Shown piece after piece: positions 1 to 6,889 of a stretch of 21,000 nucleotides of DNA. How positions within the stretch are numbered: position 1 is the first letter of the stretch; the number at the start of each line of letters is the position of its first letter. The notes under the pieces are model-generated. The model saw only the letters and a list, made by a program, of their open reading frames with translations, was not told the origin of the DNA and did not search any database. The stretch is from Symbiodinium natans (Eukaryota; Sar; Dinophyceae; Suessiales; Symbiodiniaceae), in assembly GCA_905221605.1 (NCBI GenBank), contig CAJNDS010000668.1:1011555-1032554 (forward strand), written 5' to 3'. The position numbers were made by a program, and so were the translations under genes.

Positions 1-90
1 TTTAGGGTTTAGGGTTTAGGGCTTTAGGGTTTTTAATGGAGTCAGCATACTTGTGACCTACTTGTCACGGCCCTAAACCCTAAACCCCAG
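1..90. repeat. Short interstitial TTTAGGG / CCCTAAA arrays
   Basis: Three or four TTTAGGG units at 1-33 face two CCCTAAA units at 72-90 across about 40 bp of unique sequence. The unit matches the plant/algal telomere repeat. Arrays like this recur throughout the window, so nothing marks position 1 as a chromosome end. Confidence 0.9.
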
Positions 91-300
91 CGGGCGGGGC
101 CTACGGCCGCCATGCCCCTTCGACCTTCAACTTTAAACGCTGGGGGGGGGGGGGGGGTTTCATTCGAAACCGTGGCATACTCTTGCCAAATCGGGTGGGG
201 GGGGGGGTGGGCCAGGATGCATTCCCCTGCGCTCCGAGACGCTCAGCCCTCCTGAACTCTCCCCCCCACCTACCTAGGGTACAAGGTATAGGGTTTAGGG
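91..300. other. Unique island with poly-G runs, no assignable gene
   Basis: This is GC-rich sequence with two G homopolymers (about 141-157 and 197-207). Short open frames exist on both strands, but none has a recognisable domain or joins clearly to the exon chain downstream on the minus strand. I see no gene I can support here. The minus-strand frame could be untranslated sequence or a neighbour's exon. Confidence 0.4.
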
Positions 301-305
301 CTTTC

Positions 306-385
306 CCCAAACCCTAAACCCTAAACCCTAAACCCTAAACCCTAAACCCAAAACCCTAAACCCTAAACCCTAAACCCTAAACCCA
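306..385 (-). repeat. CCCTAAA array
   Basis: About eleven CCCTAAA units, with the G-rich strand on minus. The array lies immediately 3' of the proposed stop codon of the minus-strand gene ending at 397. Confidence 0.95.
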
Positions 386-396
386 ACACCCCCTTG

Positions 397-492
397 TCAG
401 AGCGCTCCAGCGCCCGGAATGCCATCCGGAGGTTCGTGAAATTCCTTCCTCAGCTTGCGGGGCTTTCGCGCAGACAGGACTCTTGAGCTTCC
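397..492 (-). CDS. Gene 1, proposed terminal exon
   Basis: This 96-bp exon encodes 31 residues then TGA (399-397) after an acceptor reading CCCAAG|GG. The peptide is basic in its first half (ARKPRKLRKEF) and ends in GIPGAGAL. Phase 0 matches the preceding donor at 1015. The plus strand is also open here (containing RNAIRRFVKFLPQ), so the strand is inferred from phase agreement alone. Confidence 0.35.
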   Translation of the reverse strand, partial: GSSRVLSARKPRKLRKEFHEPPDGIPGAGAL

Positions 493-2187
493 CTTGGGAC
501 CCAAAAACCCTAAACCCTAAACCCTGAACCCTAAACCCTAAACCCTAAGCCTATATGGCTTGGGGATTCGGGTTAGGGCTGATAGGGTATCGGCAGGGCC
601 CAATTAATGACTTTAGGGCGGGTGAAATGGAGCACTTGGGTTTCGGGTTTAGGGGGGGGTTTAGGGTTTCAGGTTTGGCTTGATAAACGAAACATACTCT
701 GACCTTTATTATGGGGAGACTTAGCAACAGCTAGGGTTTAGGGTTTAGGGTTAGGGTTTAGGGTTTAGGGTTTAGGGTTTAGGGTTTAGGGTTTAGGGTT
801 TAGGGTTTAGGGTTTAGGGTTTAGGGTTTATGGTTTAGGGTTCAGGGTTTAGGGTTTAGGGTTTAGGGTTTAGGGTTTAGGGTTTAGGGTTTAGGGTTTA
901 GGGTTTAGGGTTTAGGGTTTAGGGTTTAGGGTTCAGGGCGAAGGTTTCTTGCTTCTTTTGGCCAGGGGGTATTGAGCTCCCTGGGTAGCTTCCTTCGTTG
1001 CTTCTTCGCTCCACCTGCAAACCGCAGCTCGGAAGCCTGGTCTGTTGAGGATTCTCAAGCGCTTTTGTTGCTAGCAACGTGGCATTTAAGTTTAAGGTTT
1101 AGGGTTTGCAGCGTGGAGAAGGAGAGGCGGGGGGGTGGGGAGTTAGGGTTTAGGGTTCAAGGTGTAGGGTTTAGGGTTTAGGGTTTCGGGGTTGACAAGC
1201 TACCATGAGGGAACAGGGTATCCAACTTTGAGGGTGGTTTCGGGTTTAGGGCGTAGGGTTTAGGGTTTAGGATGCCCTTGTTTTGAGTCTGCCTTGTCAT
1301 CGCTTTGACTAAACCCTAAACCCTAAACCCTAAACCCTAAACCCTAAACCCTAAACCCTAAACCCTAAAGCCTAAAGCCTAAACCTAAACACTAAACCAT
1401 CACCCTCGACCGCCCCTGCTATGTCGATCATTCTTGTCCACTCGGCCATTGGTGGAAAGCTGTAGGTGTCGAATCAAAGGGGGGAACGAGCCCTAAACCC
1501 TAAACCCGAAACCCTAAACTAGAAATCCCTAGCCTCGAACCCTGAACCTTGTGTCAGTAAACGAACCGGACATTCCAAATCATCCCTAAGTTGCGGCCAA
1601 GGGTTCGGATTTTCTCGAGGACCATATCGGCCATCTCGTCTGCCTGTCGTAGGCTTAGGGTTCAGGCCTAAGCCTTAACCCTCAGCCCTGAACCCTGGAC
1701 CCTGAACCCTAAACCCAGGGTAGTTTAGCGTTGTACCCTAGGCAAGCTGACAGTTCAACTATTCTCTCAGCAATTCGACAGTCCATTAGCACCTCTGAAG
1801 CGTAATCCTCTAAAACCCCCAAACCCTCAACCCTAAACCCTAAACCCTATGACTCTCTTACATCCTCGGAGGAGTGTCCTGCACGGTATGCCGAGACCTG
1901 CTCTGAACGCTGAGCGCTGCTCTCTGCATTAGCGTGTGTAGATCATAGGGAAGTTTAGAGTCTTACACAGATCACAAACAGCACACACTAGCTTGCACAA
2001 GCACTCCTAGCATCAAAAGCTGGTTGGCCTAGGGCATGAAGCTCTAGAAAGCCCCTTTTCAACCCTACGTCCTAATTAAAGGAAAGCCAAAACGTTTAAG
2101 TCCCCAGAGGTTGCTTGGGCTGGAGCTACATAAAGCTTACACACACACACACACACTCCACATATATATATATATATATGTACGTAT

Positions 2188-2223
<36 letters not shown>

Positions 2224-2355
2224 ACTCATATAGAGGGTAGTAGGAGTAAGGGTCCCCTCGTAATCCCAGGAAAGCAGCCTTGCCGTCTGCAGCATCTGGC
2301 GTTTCGAAAAGTTGCCGCGGCGCCTCAAATAATGTCGGTTTGTTCAGAGTTTTGT
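397..2355 (-). CDS. Candidate split gene 1 (minus), 3' part, function unknown
   Basis: This proposed gene model has exons 2355-2222, 2028-1987, 1921-1862, 1807-1737, 1653-1567, 1459-1398, 1070-1015 and 492-397 (stop). All joins use GT-AG and phases agree from exon to exon. What is seen is open frames, plausible splice sites and peptides of ordinary globular composition such as MVLEKIRTLGRNLG and AEWTRMIDIAGAVEGD. No known domain is recognised. The start codon is not located, and exons 5' of 2355 may exist. The introns hold CCCTAAA/TTTAGGG arrays and a CA/TA/GA microsatellite. Several acceptor AGs and frames were available at each junction, so a chance chain cannot be excluded. The middle exons (1807-1398) are the most convincing. 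Confidence 0.4.
505..549 (-). repeat. CCCTAAA array with variants
   Basis: Six or so CCCTAAA units, including one CCCTGAA, lie just upstream (minus-strand sense) of the acceptor at 493. They would form part of that intron's pyrimidine-rich 3' end. Confidence 0.9.
550..731. other. Degenerate heptamers and unique spacer
   Basis: Decayed TTTAGGG-like words such as TTTCGGG and TTTAGGGGGGG alternate with unique sequence. No gene is supported. In the gene 1 model this is intron. Confidence 0.6.
732..938 (+). repeat. Long TTTAGGG array
   Basis: About 29 nearly perfect TTTAGGG units, with rare TTAGGG, TTTATGG and TTCAGGG variants. This is one of the longest pure arrays in the window. Confidence 0.97.
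1015..1070 (-). CDS. Gene 1, candidate exon
   Basis: This 56-bp exon runs from acceptor TTGCTAG| to donor TTGCAG|GTGGAG, phase 1 in and phase 0 out, with peptide TKALENPQQTRLPSCGLQ. A plus-strand alternative exists: about 971-1089 is open with acceptor GGCCAG and donor GT at 1090. Strand is therefore uncertain. The minus reading is preferred because its phase fits both neighbours. Confidence 0.35.
1141..1392. repeat. TTTAGGG arrays then opposed CCCTAAA array
   Basis: G-rich units on the plus strand at about 1141-1188 and 1238-1271 are followed, after about 40 bp of unique sequence, by eleven CCCTAAA units at 1310-1392 in the opposite polarity. Confidence 0.92.
1398..1459 (-). CDS. Gene 1, candidate exon
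   Basis: This 62-bp exon has acceptor CACCTACAG| and donor GATG|GTTTAGTG, where the donor is built from heptamer-like sequence. The peptide is FPPMAEWTRMIDIAGAVEGD. It enters in phase 2 and leaves in phase 1, matching both proposed neighbours. No domain is recognised. Confidence 0.5.
1567..1653 (-). CDS. Gene 1, candidate exon
   Basis: This 87-bp exon includes ADEMADMVLEKIRTLG and NLGMIWNV. The acceptor follows CCCTAAG, itself heptamer-like, and the donor is CCG|GTTCGT. The amphipathic pattern suggests helices. This is the best-looking exon of gene 1. The opposite strand is less protein-like here. Confidence 0.5.
1737..1807 (-). CDS. Gene 1, candidate exon
   Basis: This 71-bp exon starts after TTTTAGAG| and ends at CTAGG|GTACAA. 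The peptide includes DYASEVLMDCRIAERIVEL. An alternative acceptor CTTCAG at 1796-1795 would shorten it. Phase 0 in and phase 2 out. Confidence 0.45.
1862..1921 (-). CDS. Gene 1, candidate exon
   Basis: This 60-bp exon ends at the strong donor GAGGAT|GTAAGAG. The peptide is SSAQRSEQVSAYRAGHSSED. The acceptor is within GCAGAG. Other frames are open too, and this one is chosen because its phase 0 end joins the next exon without a stop. Confidence 0.4.
1987..2028 (-). CDS. Gene 1, weak candidate exon
   Basis: This 42-bp exon has acceptor GCCCTAG| and donor AGT|GTGTGC, with peptide ANQLLMLGVLVQAS, phase 0 to phase 0. It is supported only by openness and phase. Confidence 0.28.
2139..2220. repeat. 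Compound microsatellite (AC)n-(TA)n-(GA)n
   Basis: AC repeats (2139-2155), TA repeats (about 2162-2179) and GA repeats (2190-2220) are separated by a few bases. In gene 1 it would sit in an intron just after the donor at 2221. Confidence 0.97.
2222..2355 (-). CDS. Gene 1, candidate exon
   Basis: This 134-bp exon has acceptor TATACCCCAG| and a donor at GAGTCA|GTCTCT, leading into the GA/TC microsatellite. The peptide includes KPTLFEAPRQLFETP and DPYSYYPLYES. No domain is recognised. The plus strand is also open across part of it (after AATCCCAG at about 2270). The frame continues without a stop through the microsatellite, so the 3' edge is uncertain. Confidence 0.4.
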
Positions 2356-2574
2356 CTGGGGTATACAAGGCAAATACGGGTTCCCCAATTCAGGGCCCAT
2401 ACTCAGGGACCACGCAATTACCCTAAGATGAGGGCTTCGGGTCTTTCACTGGCAACTCCCCGCCCCTACACTCCGCACAACCCGAAGTCCCAAACCGTAC
2501 CTAAATAACCCTAAAACCACCCCAAGCCATATCAAGGAAACTTAGTATGGACCCTGCACCCCAACCTGAAACCG

Positions 2575-2673
2575 TGGGATGTTCCCCCTTATACTAACAG
2601 TCCTTAATTGGGATTATGGTACCCCTTATTCTAATCCCTAGTAAGGACTCTTAGCATAGAGGGGAACATCCCA
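2575..2673. repeat. Inverted-repeat element B, copy 1 (MITE-like)
   Basis: The ends read TGGGATGTTCCCCCTTATAC and, reverse-complemented, TGGGATGTTCCCCTCTATGC. The match continues to about 30 bp per arm (…AACAGTCCTTA / …AAGAGTCCTTA). There is no coding capacity. It resembles a non-autonomous inverted-repeat transposon. Related copies lie at 7740 and 10275. Confidence 0.85.
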
Positions 2674-2730
2674 AGTGTAGCCGTAGCAGGAACCGTCAGC
2701 GTGACGAAAAGGTTCAGGGTTTCTAGGCAT

Positions 2731-2822
2731 TTGGGGGGGGGGGGGGGGGGGGGGAGGGGGAATTAAGAATTAAGGGCTTAGGGTTTAGGGTTTCGGGTTT
2801 AGGGCTTGGGGTTCAGGGTCTT
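2731..2822 (+). repeat. Poly-G tract and TTTAGGG array
   Basis: About 24 consecutive G (2731-2754, then GAGGGGG) precede degenerate TTTAGGG units up to about 2822. Confidence 0.9.
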
Positions 2823-2941
2823 TGGGTGGTCCATGCGGCGAGTGCTGTCTTTTGAATTTTGAATATCTCGCGGGGCAGGTGAGTTGAACCGAACTTTCCT
2901 GCAGATTCGCGTGCCACAGCTCGAAACATGAGCCAGTGCGC
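2813..2941 (-). CDS. Gene 2, proposed terminal exon
   Basis: This 129-bp exon follows CCCGGTCAG| and is open for 42 codons to TGA (2815-2813), with pieces MFRAVARESAGKFG and EIFKIQKTALAAW. A second minus frame is also open here (…FELWHANLQESSVQ…). The chosen frame fits the preceding phase 0 donor GTAAGA at 3169. The plus strand carries a CAG|GTGAGT word at 2878 and TTTCCTGCAG at 2903, only 26 bases apart, which is too short for a likely intron. Confidence 0.45.
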   Translation of the reverse strand, partial: AHWLMFRAVARESAGKFGSTHLPREIFKIQKTALAAWTTQRP

Positions 2942-5900
2942 CTGACCGGGCCATGCGGACTGTGGTTTAGGGGGTTTAGGGGGTTTAGGGGGCTTAGGGT
3001 TTAGGGTTCAGGGTTTAGGGTTTAGGGTTGAGGCCTCAGGGTTAGGGTTTTGCTAGGAGAAGACTTGCAGCCCGAACGCCCAATCCAAAAACCTGAAACA
3101 CCCAAACATTAAGACTTAAAGCTTTCAAGCCGTAAACGCTAAACCCTAAACCCATAAACCCAGTCTTACTCCTGTAACAGCAAAGCAACAAAGACCATCG
3201 CCCGCTGCGGGTGCCACTGACACCGAACACCCGAGGCTTTAAAAATTAAATCGATGTTTCTCAAGGGAGTCATACTCGGACCCCTGAGGATTTACCCCCA
3301 AGAGGGTTTCCTTTAATATGCTCCTAATGTGGCCCTTATATTCCCTTGGAGAGGATGTTCAACCCTAAACCCTAAACCCTAAACCCTAAACCCTAAACCC
3401 TAAACCCTAAACCCTACAAGCATCCCCAAACCCAAGGGGTCCAAGGTAGAGTCCCATGAGTTTCGGTGCGGCCCGACTCTGCTAACAAGCGCTGCAATGT
3501 GTGTATTAAGGGTTTAGGTTTAGGGTTTAGGGTTTAGGGTTTAGGGTTTAGGGTTTAGGATTTAGGGTTTAGGGCTTAGGGTTTAGGGTTTAGGGTTTAG
3601 GGTTTATAAGGGCTTAGGGTTTAGGGTTGAGGGTTTATGGACCCCTCGAACTGTTTCTGGAATCCGCATACTCCCGTACTATGTACGGTGTACATTGTAT
3701 CAATATATAAATATATCCACATTGTATATACATATATATATACACACATATAGCCATGTATGTATATATGCATATATGTACATACTCTTATTTTGGGGTG
3801 TTCTTAAGCAACTAGTACATTAGCCACAGATTGGTTGCCTCCTGAGTCGTCGTGCAGAAACTTGAAAAAGGGCCGGGAGAGATCCCCCTACCAGACAGAC
3901 TGCAACTCAAAGACTTTCATAGAGGGTTTAGGGTTTAGGGTTTAGGGTTTAGGGTTTAGGGTTTAGGGTTTAGGGTTTAGGGAGGTTACGCTACCCATCA
4001 CTAAGACAGGGCACTTGTCTACCCACCACTGGAAGGCCCTCAAACCCCACACCCAAAACCCTCACCCCTGAACCCTAAACCTTACACACACACACACACT
4101 GAGACCCAGGTGTTCTCTGGTAGGAGGTCCCTCCTTGTACAATCCAGGCGCGAGACCTCAAGCCCTGATTGGACCAGGCTATTGGGTCACAGGATCCGCG
4201 GCAGAGGTGGTACCCAAAAGCGCTTAGGGTTTAGAGCTTGTAAGGTTTCGGGTTTAGGAGTTGAGGGTTCCAGGGTTTAGGGTTTAGGGTTTAGGGTTCA
4301 GGGTCACCACCGGCAGGCCGCAAGCAGCGCAGGCGTGGGGTAGACGGTCGGCAGCGGCAAGCACTGGAAAATTCGTGCCTGGCCTTGATGTAGCGTTTAG
4401 GGTTTAGGGTTTGGGGTTTAGGGTTTAGGGTTTTGGTTTTGGGTTTAGGGTTTAGGGTTGGTACCCTTTTTGGGGGCCCCTATGAGGGGACTCTATTCTA
4501 TTTGGGGGTATTAAAGAAGGGGTACCACTATTTCTGGGAAATACCCATTTAGGCATCTGATTGCAACTGCTACTTGAAGGTTCACGGGTAGTTGTAAGGC
4601 GGTTTTCAGTAACCTAGACAGGGTTAAAAGTAGAGTTACCATACTTTTAACCCTACTAGAAACTACCCATGAAACTCCAGGTAGCTCTCAAACTTCTTGG
4701 GAGTTTATAAGGCCTCAACCGTTTAGGGTTTAGGGTTTAGGGTTTAGGGTTTAGGGTTTAGGGTTTAGGGTTGAAGCTTCGTTTAGGAATTCAAAACCTG
4801 GCTCCAGCTCGCAGATGGGGTTTCCAAAACTTCGCGGTTAGGGTAGCGGGTTCAGGGGTTCCTACTTGGGATGCAGTTTGTAGGGTTGAGGGTTTAGGGT
4901 TTAGTGCTTGCTAGGCTGCAGGCTTTTTTATCTACTAACCATGGGTTGAAGGGTACCGTGGACTCTGGAGCTGTCTGGGTTTGGGGTTTAGGGTTTGGGG
5001 TTTAGGGTTTGGGGTTTGGGGTTTGGGGTTTGGGGTTTGGGGTTTGGGGTTTAGGGTTTAGGGTTTAGGGTTTAGGGTTTAGGGTTTAGGCCCCGAGCCC
5101 TGAACCCTCAACCCCAAGCCCTAAGCTGGCTTCCCAGGGTTTACAACGGTTTGTTGCACCCAATGATATACACCTTGTAAGGAACGCGGTATACTGAATA
5201 GGGACTCTGCCTTGGACCCCTAAAGGTTGTGCCCTTGGTTTGAGGGCCCTTTTCAATGATCCTCTATGCGAATATAAGGGCCATGTTAGGACCAGGAGCA
5301 TATCAAGGGAAACCTGTTAGGGGCACATCCTTAGGAGCCCGAGTATGAGTCCGGAACCCTAAACCTAAACCCTAAACCAAAAAAAAAACATGAGTCCGTG
5401 TGGTTGCATTGCGCGGGAGTCTGGACCTTAGGCCCTCGGCACGAAAAATGAGCACTCAACAAGTCTTGAAGTAGGGTATATATTTCTTGCACCCCCCAAA
5501 GGACACCAAACATATACACTCACCAATATTAAAAGGAACCTTATTTACACTCACCAAAAGCAGAAATATAAACCCTGCTTCAAGTGTCAACAAGTGGGGG
5601 TTTCCGCAATTAGGGGTAGCTTACTGGGGGTCCATATGAAAAGGGAGTCCTACTATTTGGGGTCTATTTTAGGAGCCCCCTATTTTCGTAAACCCCCAAG
5701 TGAGTCTGGAAGCATGACCCAGAGTTCATGCGCGTGGCCTCACGGCTTTTGGCAGTGACCTCGACTCCTTGCGACACGAAGATGGCTATGGATTGGCAGC
5801 GTGCTGTCTGTCCGCCCGGGTGCCGTCATCTATTAGTCCGGCCCGGACAAGGCTTGCCAAGGGAAGCAAAGGAAGATAGTGTAGAAGCTTAGGCGGCTTA

Positions 5901-6148
5901 GGGCCCCAAACCCTAAACCCTAAACCCTAAACCTAAACCCTAAACCCTAAACCCTAAACCCTAAACCCTAAACCCTAAACCGTCAAGTTTAGGGTTTACT
6001 GAGTGAAGGCCAGACTTGAGGCAGTTTGTCGGTTTGTCGGACGGCCTTGAAAACTCCAACAAATGAATCCGGTCAACTCCTCAGGGTCTAGGGTTTAGGG
6101 TTTAGGCTTATCACCAGAGACTCGGCTACCGCTTGATTCGGGAATATT
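2813..6148 (-). CDS. Candidate split gene 2 (minus), 3' part, function unknown
   Basis: Proposed exons: 6148-6115, 6045-6000, 5803-5760, 5420-5390, 5219-5174, 4829-4798, 4378-4311, 4028-3995, 3899-3828, 3491-3432, 3216-3170 and 2941-2813 (stop). Every junction is GT-AG and all twelve phases agree, giving a stop-free product of roughly 200 residues. Stretches such as SIAIFVSQGVE, IQYTAFLT, FPVLAAADRLPHAC and HLPREIFKIQKTALAA look protein-like, but no family is recognised. The introns contain heptamer arrays and elements C, D, E and A. The 5' end is not found. The many possible frame and splice choices mean part of this chain could be coincidence. Confidence 0.4.
2964..3045 (+). repeat. TTTAGGG-like array
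   Basis: The array begins with TTTAGGGGG units and continues with TTTAGGG and TTCAGGG. In the gene 2 model it lies in the last intron. Confidence 0.92.
3170..3216 (-). CDS. Gene 2, candidate exon
   Basis: This 47-bp exon runs from GGTGTCAG| to the strong donor GGA|GTAAGA. The peptide is APAAGDGLCCFAVTG. Other minus frames and a plus-strand exon (after CTGTAACAG) are also open, so the call depends on phase. Confidence 0.35.
3268..3352 (+). repeat. Dispersed repeat C, copy 1
   Basis: This segment is about 75-80% identical by eye to the reverse complement of 5265-5350. Shared blocks include TCATACTCGG, CTAAGGAT-like, GGTTTCC, ATATGCTCCT and GGCCCTTATATTC. No coding capacity is seen. It is probably a mobile-element remnant. 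Confidence 0.75.
3360..3416 (-). repeat. CCCTAAA array
   Basis: Eight CCCTAAA units abut the end of repeat C. Confidence 0.95.
3432..3491 (-). CDS. Gene 2, candidate exon
   Basis: This exactly 60-bp exon runs from the very good acceptor ACACACATTGCAG| to donor TTGG|GTTTGGGG. The chosen frame gives LVSRVGPHRNSWDSTLDPL. A second frame (LLAESGRTETHG…) is open too. Confidence 0.4.
3507..3636 (+). repeat. TTTAGGG array
   Basis: About 17 units with occasional GCTTAGG and GATTTAGG variants. Confidence 0.96.
3698..3784. repeat. AT-rich microsatellite
   Basis: Irregular (TA)n, (TATG)n and (CA)n sequence with several small palindromes. It has no coding potential. A similar AT-rich tract lies at 17941-18050. 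Confidence 0.9.
3828..3899 (-). CDS. Gene 2, candidate exon
   Basis: This 72-bp exon follows TTTGAGTTGCAG|. The peptide includes CLVGGSLPALFQVSARRLRR. It enters and leaves in phase 1. The plus strand is open as well (WLPPESSCRNLKKG after AGCCACAG), so the strand is not certain. Confidence 0.38.
3924..3982 (+). repeat. TTTAGGG array
   Basis: Eight pure units. Confidence 0.96.
3995..4028 (-). CDS. Gene 2, small candidate exon
   Basis: This 34-bp exon runs from GGCCTTCCAG| to ATGG|GTAGCG, with peptide WWVDKCPVLVM. Phase 0 in, phase 1 out. Confidence 0.3.
4040..4302. other. Degenerate heptamers, (AC)n and an unassigned island
   Basis: Decayed CCCTAAA-like words (4040-4082) are followed by (AC)8 (4084-4099), a GC-rich island (about 4101-4220) open on both strands, and TTTAGGG units (4224-4302). 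The island has plausible AG and GT words in both directions but no domain. A minus frame containing RRDLLPEN superficially resembles a kinase loop but has no supporting context. Confidence 0.5.
4311..4378 (-). CDS. Gene 2, candidate exon
   Basis: This 68-bp exon runs from AAGGCCAG| to CTGCCG|GTGGTG. The peptide is TNFPVLAAADRLPHACAACG and ends LP. One of the better gene 2 exons, lying between two TTTAGGG arrays. Confidence 0.42.
4394..4459 (+). repeat. TTTAGGG array with TTTTGGG variants
   Basis: Nine or so units. The array abuts inverted repeat D. Confidence 0.93.
4460..4526. repeat. Inverted-repeat element D
   Basis: The ends GGTACCCTTTTT and, reverse-complemented, GGTACCCCTTCTT enclose a GC-rich centre, 67 bp in total. 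The GGTACCCCTTATT word also occurs in the centre of element B copy 1, suggesting related elements. Confidence 0.65.
4570..4684. repeat. Inverted-repeat element A, copy 1 (MITE-like)
   Basis: The left end CTACTTGAAGGTTCACGGGT pairs with the right end, which reads CTACCTGGAGTTTCATGGGT in reverse complement. An inner pair (GGGTTAAAAGTA / TACTTTTAACCC) makes a long imperfect hairpin of 115 bp. It shares ends with the copies at 15264 and 19595. Confidence 0.88.
4720..4772 (+). repeat. TTTAGGG array
   Basis: Seven pure units just after element A. Confidence 0.96.
4798..4829 (-). CDS. Gene 2, small candidate exon
   Basis: This 32-bp exon runs from CGCGAAG| to GAGCCAG|GTTTTG, with peptide FGNPICELEP. 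Its phases 2 and 1 match the neighbours. Too short to carry weight alone. Confidence 0.3.
4880..5090 (+). repeat. TTTAGGG and TTTGGGG arrays
   Basis: Scattered units precede a block (4977-5090) in which TTTGGGG units are homogenised before reverting to TTTAGGG. Confidence 0.95.
5174..5219 (-). CDS. Gene 2, candidate exon
   Basis: This 46-bp exon runs from CAACCTTTAG| to ACAAG|GTGTAT. The peptide is VQGRVPIQYTAFLT. The acceptor word TTTAG|GG is itself heptamer-like. It lies next to repeat C. Confidence 0.4.
5265..5350 (-). repeat. Dispersed repeat C, copy 2 (inverted relative to copy 1)
   Basis: This matches 3268-3352 in reverse complement with small indels. It adjoins a short CCCTAAA array and an A-run (5379-5388). 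Confidence 0.75.
5390..5420 (-). CDS. Gene 2, small candidate exon
   Basis: This 31-bp exon runs from AAGGTCCAG| to TCAT|GTTTTT, with peptide TPAQCNHTDS. The plus strand just downstream (5431-5470) is also open as a possible exon, so strand is uncertain. Confidence 0.28.
5591..5700. repeat. Inverted-repeat element E (MITE-like)
   Basis: The left end AAGTGGGGGTTTCCGCAATT and the right end, which reads TTGGGGGTTTACGAAAATAG in reverse complement, form imperfect arms of about 25 bp around a GGGGTCC-rich centre. No coding capacity. It falls in a gene 2 intron. Confidence 0.7.
5705..5892 (+). CDS. Plus-strand open frame overlapping a gene 2 exon (uncertain)
   Basis: The frame is open for about 60 codons to TAG at 5892, with protein-like pieces (HDPEFMRVASRLLA, KMAMDWQRAVCPP). 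No domain is recognised and there is no upstream plus-strand partner. It competes with the minus-strand exon 5803-5760, and only one is likely to be real. Confidence 0.25.
5760..5803 (-). CDS. Gene 2, candidate exon
   Basis: This 44-bp exon runs from GACAGACAG| to GTCGAG|GTCACT, with peptide RCQSIAIFVSQGVE. Phase 1 in and phase 0 out. Overlapped by a longer plus-strand open frame. Confidence 0.32.
5908..5985 (-). repeat. CCCTAAA array
   Basis: Eleven units, one shortened to CCTAAA. Confidence 0.96.
6000..6045 (-). CDS. Gene 2, candidate exon
   Basis: This 46-bp exon follows a strong acceptor (TTGGAGTTTTCAAG|) and ends at CTCA|GTAAAC. The peptide is AVRQTDKLPQVWPSL. The same donor also serves another open minus frame. 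Confidence 0.38.
6115..6148 (-). CDS. Gene 2, most 5' candidate exon found
   Basis: This 34-bp exon lies between the good acceptor TAGTCTACAG| and donor CTCTG|GTGATAAG. The chosen frame gives IFPNQAVAESL. The plus strand also looks like an exon here (GLGYRLIREYS-like frame between ACCAG and GTAGAC). No compatible upstream exon was found. Confidence 0.33.
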
Positions 6149-6189
6149 CTGTAGACTATCATCAAAGAACCCCAATGTGATGCAAGGAG

Positions 6190-6540
6190 CCTTCCACACC
6201 CAGGAAACAAGAAAAAGAAGGGTTTAGGGTTTCCCAGGAAAACTTGGAATACCGCGGAACCAGGGGAGCAAGGGACCAAGGGGGCCCGGCACTCCTTGGA
6301 AACAAGGAGGCCAAGGCCACACCCAGGAAACAAACATAGAACGTAGAACCAATGGACTAAGGGACCACGGAAAGAAAAGACCCCCGCCGCACCCAGGAAA
6401 AAAACATCAAGCTCCTAACCCTAAACTGGAAAAAAACCCTAACCCACAAGGTCCTAAACCCTATAAACCCTAAACCCAACACCCTAAACCTTCAACCCTA
6501 AACCCTAATCCCTGAACCCTAAGCCCTAAACCCTACCCCT
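6190..6540. other. CACCCAGGAAA-word region and decayed CCCTAAA array
   Basis: The word CACCCAGGAAA recurs at about 6197, 6315, 6391 and again near 6997, in A/G-rich sequence with partly duplicated surroundings. It is followed by a degenerate CCCTAAA array (6413-6540). No gene is supported. Confidence 0.55.
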
Positions 6541-6693
6541 AATGCGTGCCCAGAACTCAAAGGCTTGGGGTTTTGGGGGCCTGGGAGCTCTGGTAACCTT
6601 GCAGTGGCATTAGGTTCTGCGGTGTAGGGCGAGGTTTTAGGGGTTTCGGGGTTTCGGATGCACCCTTGGATAGAGGCTTCCGGGCTGCAGGGT

Positions 6694-6889
6694 TCCGCAT
6701 CATCACGTGCTCATGTCCGATGTCTCAAATCGAGGTGCAACAGGCCGCCCTAGCGTTCAGAATGAGGAATCGACTCGACCAGAAACCATACAGGGGTCTT
6801 TGTATGATTTGCTGTACGGTATATTCCTTAATGAAGGGGCATTGGCATTGGGCTCCCTGGCGTATCTGGAGCAACTTCACAACCTCTGA
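6694..6889 (+). CDS. Plus-strand open frame, possible terminal exon (uncertain)
   Basis: After GGGCTGCAG| (6690) the frame is open to TGA at 6889. It includes SDVSNRGATGRPSVQ, GSLYDLLYGIFLNEG and LGSLAYLEQLHNL. The GSLYDLL word resembles the hinge region of TKL kinases, but no other kinase motif accompanies it on this strand. The minus strand has a textbook acceptor (TTTCCTTATTTCAG, about 6892-6905) and an open frame containing VVKLLQIRQGAQ. Strand is therefore unresolved. Confidence 0.3.

Noticed and set aside
1-90. Chromosome-end telomere
   Set aside because: The arrays are short, switch polarity and recur across the whole window between unique islands, so they are interstitial.
400-492. 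Ubiquitin-conjugating enzyme fragment (LRKEFHEPPDGIPG)
   Set aside because: The resemblance covers only a few residues, and no other part of the fold is found.
2879-2904. Tiny plus-strand intron (GTGAGT … TTTCCTGCAG)
   Set aside because: Only 26 bp long, and the minus-strand exon across it is open and fits a phase chain.
4101-4220. Second kinase catalytic loop (RRDLLPEN on minus)
   Set aside because: No other kinase motif nearby, two other frames are equally open, and the preceding residues do not fit.
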